64,000 bases of DNA from Fasciolopsis buskii (lineage: Eukaryota > Platyhelminthes > Trematoda > Plagiorchiida > Fasciolidae). Where the stretch lies: NCBI GenBank assembly GCA_008360955.1, contig LUCM01001670.1, positions 24,846-88,845 on the forward strand, given 5' to 3'. The position numbers and the translations under genes are program-made. The notes below the pieces were generated by a model, which was given only the letters and a program-made list of their open reading frames with translations, made no database searches and was not told where the DNA came from. Each line of letters starts with the position of its first letter. Positions within the stretch are counted from its first letter, which is position 1. This document shows positions 62,063 to 64,000 of the stretch, one piece after another.

Positions 62063-62710
62063 GACGTGGAGTATGAGTGTGGGCGATGTTCGTCGGTTGG
62101 AGGTTTGGGACAATCGATGTTTACGTAGTATGGCTAGGATTGGATGGAGTGACCGGGTGAGTAGTATTGAGGTTAGAAATCTAGTATTGGGTGCCACTTC
62201 TGAGAATCGCTTGTTTCAGCGTATGAGACTTAGCGGACTACGCTGGTTGGGTCACGTGTTGCGTATGACGAACACTCGTCTACCATACCGTGCGTTATTT
62301 TGTGTTCCTCCTAAGGAATGGAAGAAGCCATGTGGAGGCCAACAGATGACGTGGCAACGTGGGATGAGAAAATATACAGCGAAGTTAGGTAAAGTAGGTG
62401 TCTCACGCCTTCGTGGTTGGGGTCGGAAAGACTTGTCGACTTGCTGGCTGGAGACACTGAAGGATATGGCAGTGAACCGTGAACAGTGGCGATCGTGGTC
62501 ATTTTCTATCGAATCAGAATGATTGAAAAGGTGCGTTTGTACAGTTAGACTGTTTCGCTGGGTGCTGCAGTAACGTCTTATCTTTTCTGGCCTGTGTAGG
62601 TCCACTCCCTGTTCCCCTTGGATATTCACTTTCTATATAAACGTGTAACTTTGGTGAAAAGGCAGCGGTCAGTGAGGCTTGCCCTGCTGTTTAACGCTGA
62701 ACGATGATGA
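62063..62710 (+). mobile_element. 5'-truncated RTE-type LINE insertion with target-site duplication
   Basis: The insert encodes the RTE C-terminal domain in one open frame to 62522: VGDVRRLEVWDNRCLRSMAR, RLSGLRWLGHVLRMTNTRLP, CGGQQMTWQRGM, VSRLRGWGRKDLSTCWLETL, then DMAVNREQWRS. This lies downstream of the polymerase part and contains no catalytic RT residues. The 3' tail ends in GATGATGA, typical of RTE simple-repeat tails. The 14-mer TTTCCGCTTCAGTA flanks the insert exactly, at 62049-62062 and 62711-62724. The frame lacks stops for about 150 codons, so this is a relatively young copy. Its 3' part matches fragment 3 at 56.2 kb in reverse. Confidence 0.92.
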
Positions 62711-62724
62711 TTTCCGCTTCAGTA

Positions 62725-63640
62725 CGCAACAGCGTAAAATACTTGATTTTGTATTTTTTTTAATCCGCGAGAATCGGTACATCTTTTCGATAATGATTCG
62801 TAAGCGTTGGTGTTATCTAGCTGGAATTAGGTTAGAAATTTGGTCGGTACCTTTTTTGGTCACTATATGTGTATATTAGCGATGACGCATTACAAGCCCG
62901 TTAAAAACAAAATGGGGTTTATTCACAACAATTCAGAGCATTTCTAGAAATCAAACAAAAGTAATCACCGAGCCCGCCACTACTCTATATTAATTTTTCA
63001 GTCATTTTGATATGGTGCTCAGCAACTCCTAGTGATTTTTTAATGTCTATAGCAGTATCCACTGATTAGGTAGCTGATTAAAGTATCATATAAGTATATA
63101 AAATATACCCCCGGCCCGAGTGTGCTTTTACCCTATTTACGTCAAACTGAAAGAAAATCACTTTATTCACGAAAAATAACGTTTGCTAAATTTTGGTAAA
63201 GTGAGACGCGGTGCTTCTTTTGGGAAACACTGTCGTTTCGATAAATCGTGCGTTTTCTTAACATGAAAGGAACATCTTGTCCACAGCGACAAAATTTCCC
63301 TTTCCGGAGTGCATTCTCTTTTCATCCGTTTGTAAGGTATTTCTCGCTTCACTGGTCTAAAAGTAGACATTTTGCACGGAAATACGAAAGTAGGACGGAT
63401 TTTTCAGTTTTCTTGTAGAAACATCTATATTGTAAGTGTTTTACAGGTTGACAAATGCTGCGGTCCCAACAACAAAATTAACACCACCGGATTTAAGTGC
63501 GGAGCATTTTCTGCTTTTGCGCAAGTTAATTACATTCTCTGCTTTATCGTGCGATTGATCCATATCCATTTCCACTTGGCACGTTTACATATCTATATGG
63601 ACAGCTGGTCTTGAGTTGACGGAGTGTGCTATACGGAAGC
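62725..63640. other. No recognised gene
   Basis: AT-rich sequence with short chance ORFs. I searched by eye for the next phosphoesterase exon of TMEM62 and did not find it. Confidence 0.4.
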
Positions 63641-63990
63641 CCCTGCGTTCTATGTATCCTCCTCTGTGCGTTGTGTCTTACTAGGCCATTTGTTGGCATT
63701 TAATTCGGTCCCATGGTCTCTTCTACTTCACAAACTGGAAACATTTGGTTGTCCCAGGCCCTTATTAGCACGGCTGTCTGATTACTTTACAAACCGAACT
63801 CAGTGCACACGAATGGATGGTAAGACTTGAGAACCGTTGATCAACAACTCAACAGTGCATTAGGGTACTGTTCTATCGCCTTTTCTATTCTCTACTTACG
63901 AAACGAGACTACACCTTGACGTGGTGTGACGGTTTGCGTGCCTCTGTGATCCAAGGAGCTATGCATGATGGCTTATTTCAAACCGAAAAT
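63641..63990 (+). mobile_element. LINE reverse transcriptase remnant, runs toward window end
   Basis: The plus-strand frame to 63830 reads AFNSVPWSLLLHKLETFGCP then LLARLSDYFTNRTQCTRMDG. This fits AFDSVPHxLLLxKLxxFG...LxxYLxNRxQ of CR1/Jockey-type RTs; the catalytic motif A aspartate is read as Asn. After a gap of about 90 bp in another frame, LRASVIQGAMHDGLF (from 63931) resembles the PQGSVLGPLLF block. Upstream motif A residues are decayed. The element may extend past the window. Confidence 0.65.
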
Positions 63991-64000
63991 CCAATCATGC

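Noticed and set aside
62252..62629. Minus-strand 125-codon ORF
   Set aside because: It is the antisense shadow of the RTE C-terminal coding region on the plus strand.
1..64000. CRISPR arrays, bacterial operons, rRNA genes, telomeric repeats
   Set aside because: No regularly spaced direct repeats, no Shine-Dalgarno-led gene strings, no rRNA-like conserved blocks and no telomere-type tandem repeats were seen.

Overview
The window looks like accessory, transposon-rich DNA from an invertebrate, most likely a flatworm and probably a digenean trematode. It has one intron-split gene with introns of 37, 54 and 44 bp, many decayed non-LTR retrotransposons of RTE and CR1/Jockey-like types, tRNA-derived short repeats, and very low coding density. 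Flatworm placement is inferred from the style of these retroelements and the micro-introns. It was not tested by a search, and I cannot name a genus.

Layout. 1-16.5 kb is almost gene-free and holds scattered short repeats, including two copies of a hairpin-bearing repeat (4.5 and 11.6 kb) and tRNA-like short repeats (1.1, 9.4, 10.3 kb). A single-exon universal stress protein gene lies on the minus strand at 16.5-17.1 kb, with a small unassigned ORF diverging from it. 17.3-25.9 kb is mostly unassigned, with more tRNA-derived repeats at 20.2, 22.7-22.9 and 23.8 kb. 26.0-30.8 kb and 43.9-49.45 kb are two diverged copies of the same minus-strand LINE. A second LINE remnant (endonuclease plus reverse transcriptase) lies at 32.1-34.6 kb on the minus strand. 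35.3-40.9 kb shows nothing I can name. 40.95-41.9 kb is a plus-strand LINE remnant. 42.66-43.17 kb is a broken, intronless copy of a NudE (NDE1/NDEL1) coiled-coil gene.

From 49.8 to 57.4 kb come another LINE fragment, a frame-shifted protein-coding relic of unknown family (51.5-53.4 kb), and three RTE-type fragments packed together. 59.1-59.3 kb holds a third copy of the hairpin repeat with long inverted arms. At 60.6-61.2 kb begins the clearest gene of the window, the 5' part of a TMEM62-type membrane metallophosphoesterase on the plus strand. Its later exons are not visible before position 64000. Downstream of its last recognisable exon sit a (TA)n tract, a 5'-truncated RTE insertion with a perfect 14-bp target-site duplication, and a reverse transcriptase remnant.

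There is no operon-like gene cooperation here. Only two genes (USP and TMEM62) look intact as far as they can be seen. I found no CRISPR array, no convincing canonical tRNA or rRNA gene, and no clearly new multi-gene system. The most unusual items are the hairpin repeat with a hammerhead-like fold, the two gene relics, and the cleanly datable RTE insertion.
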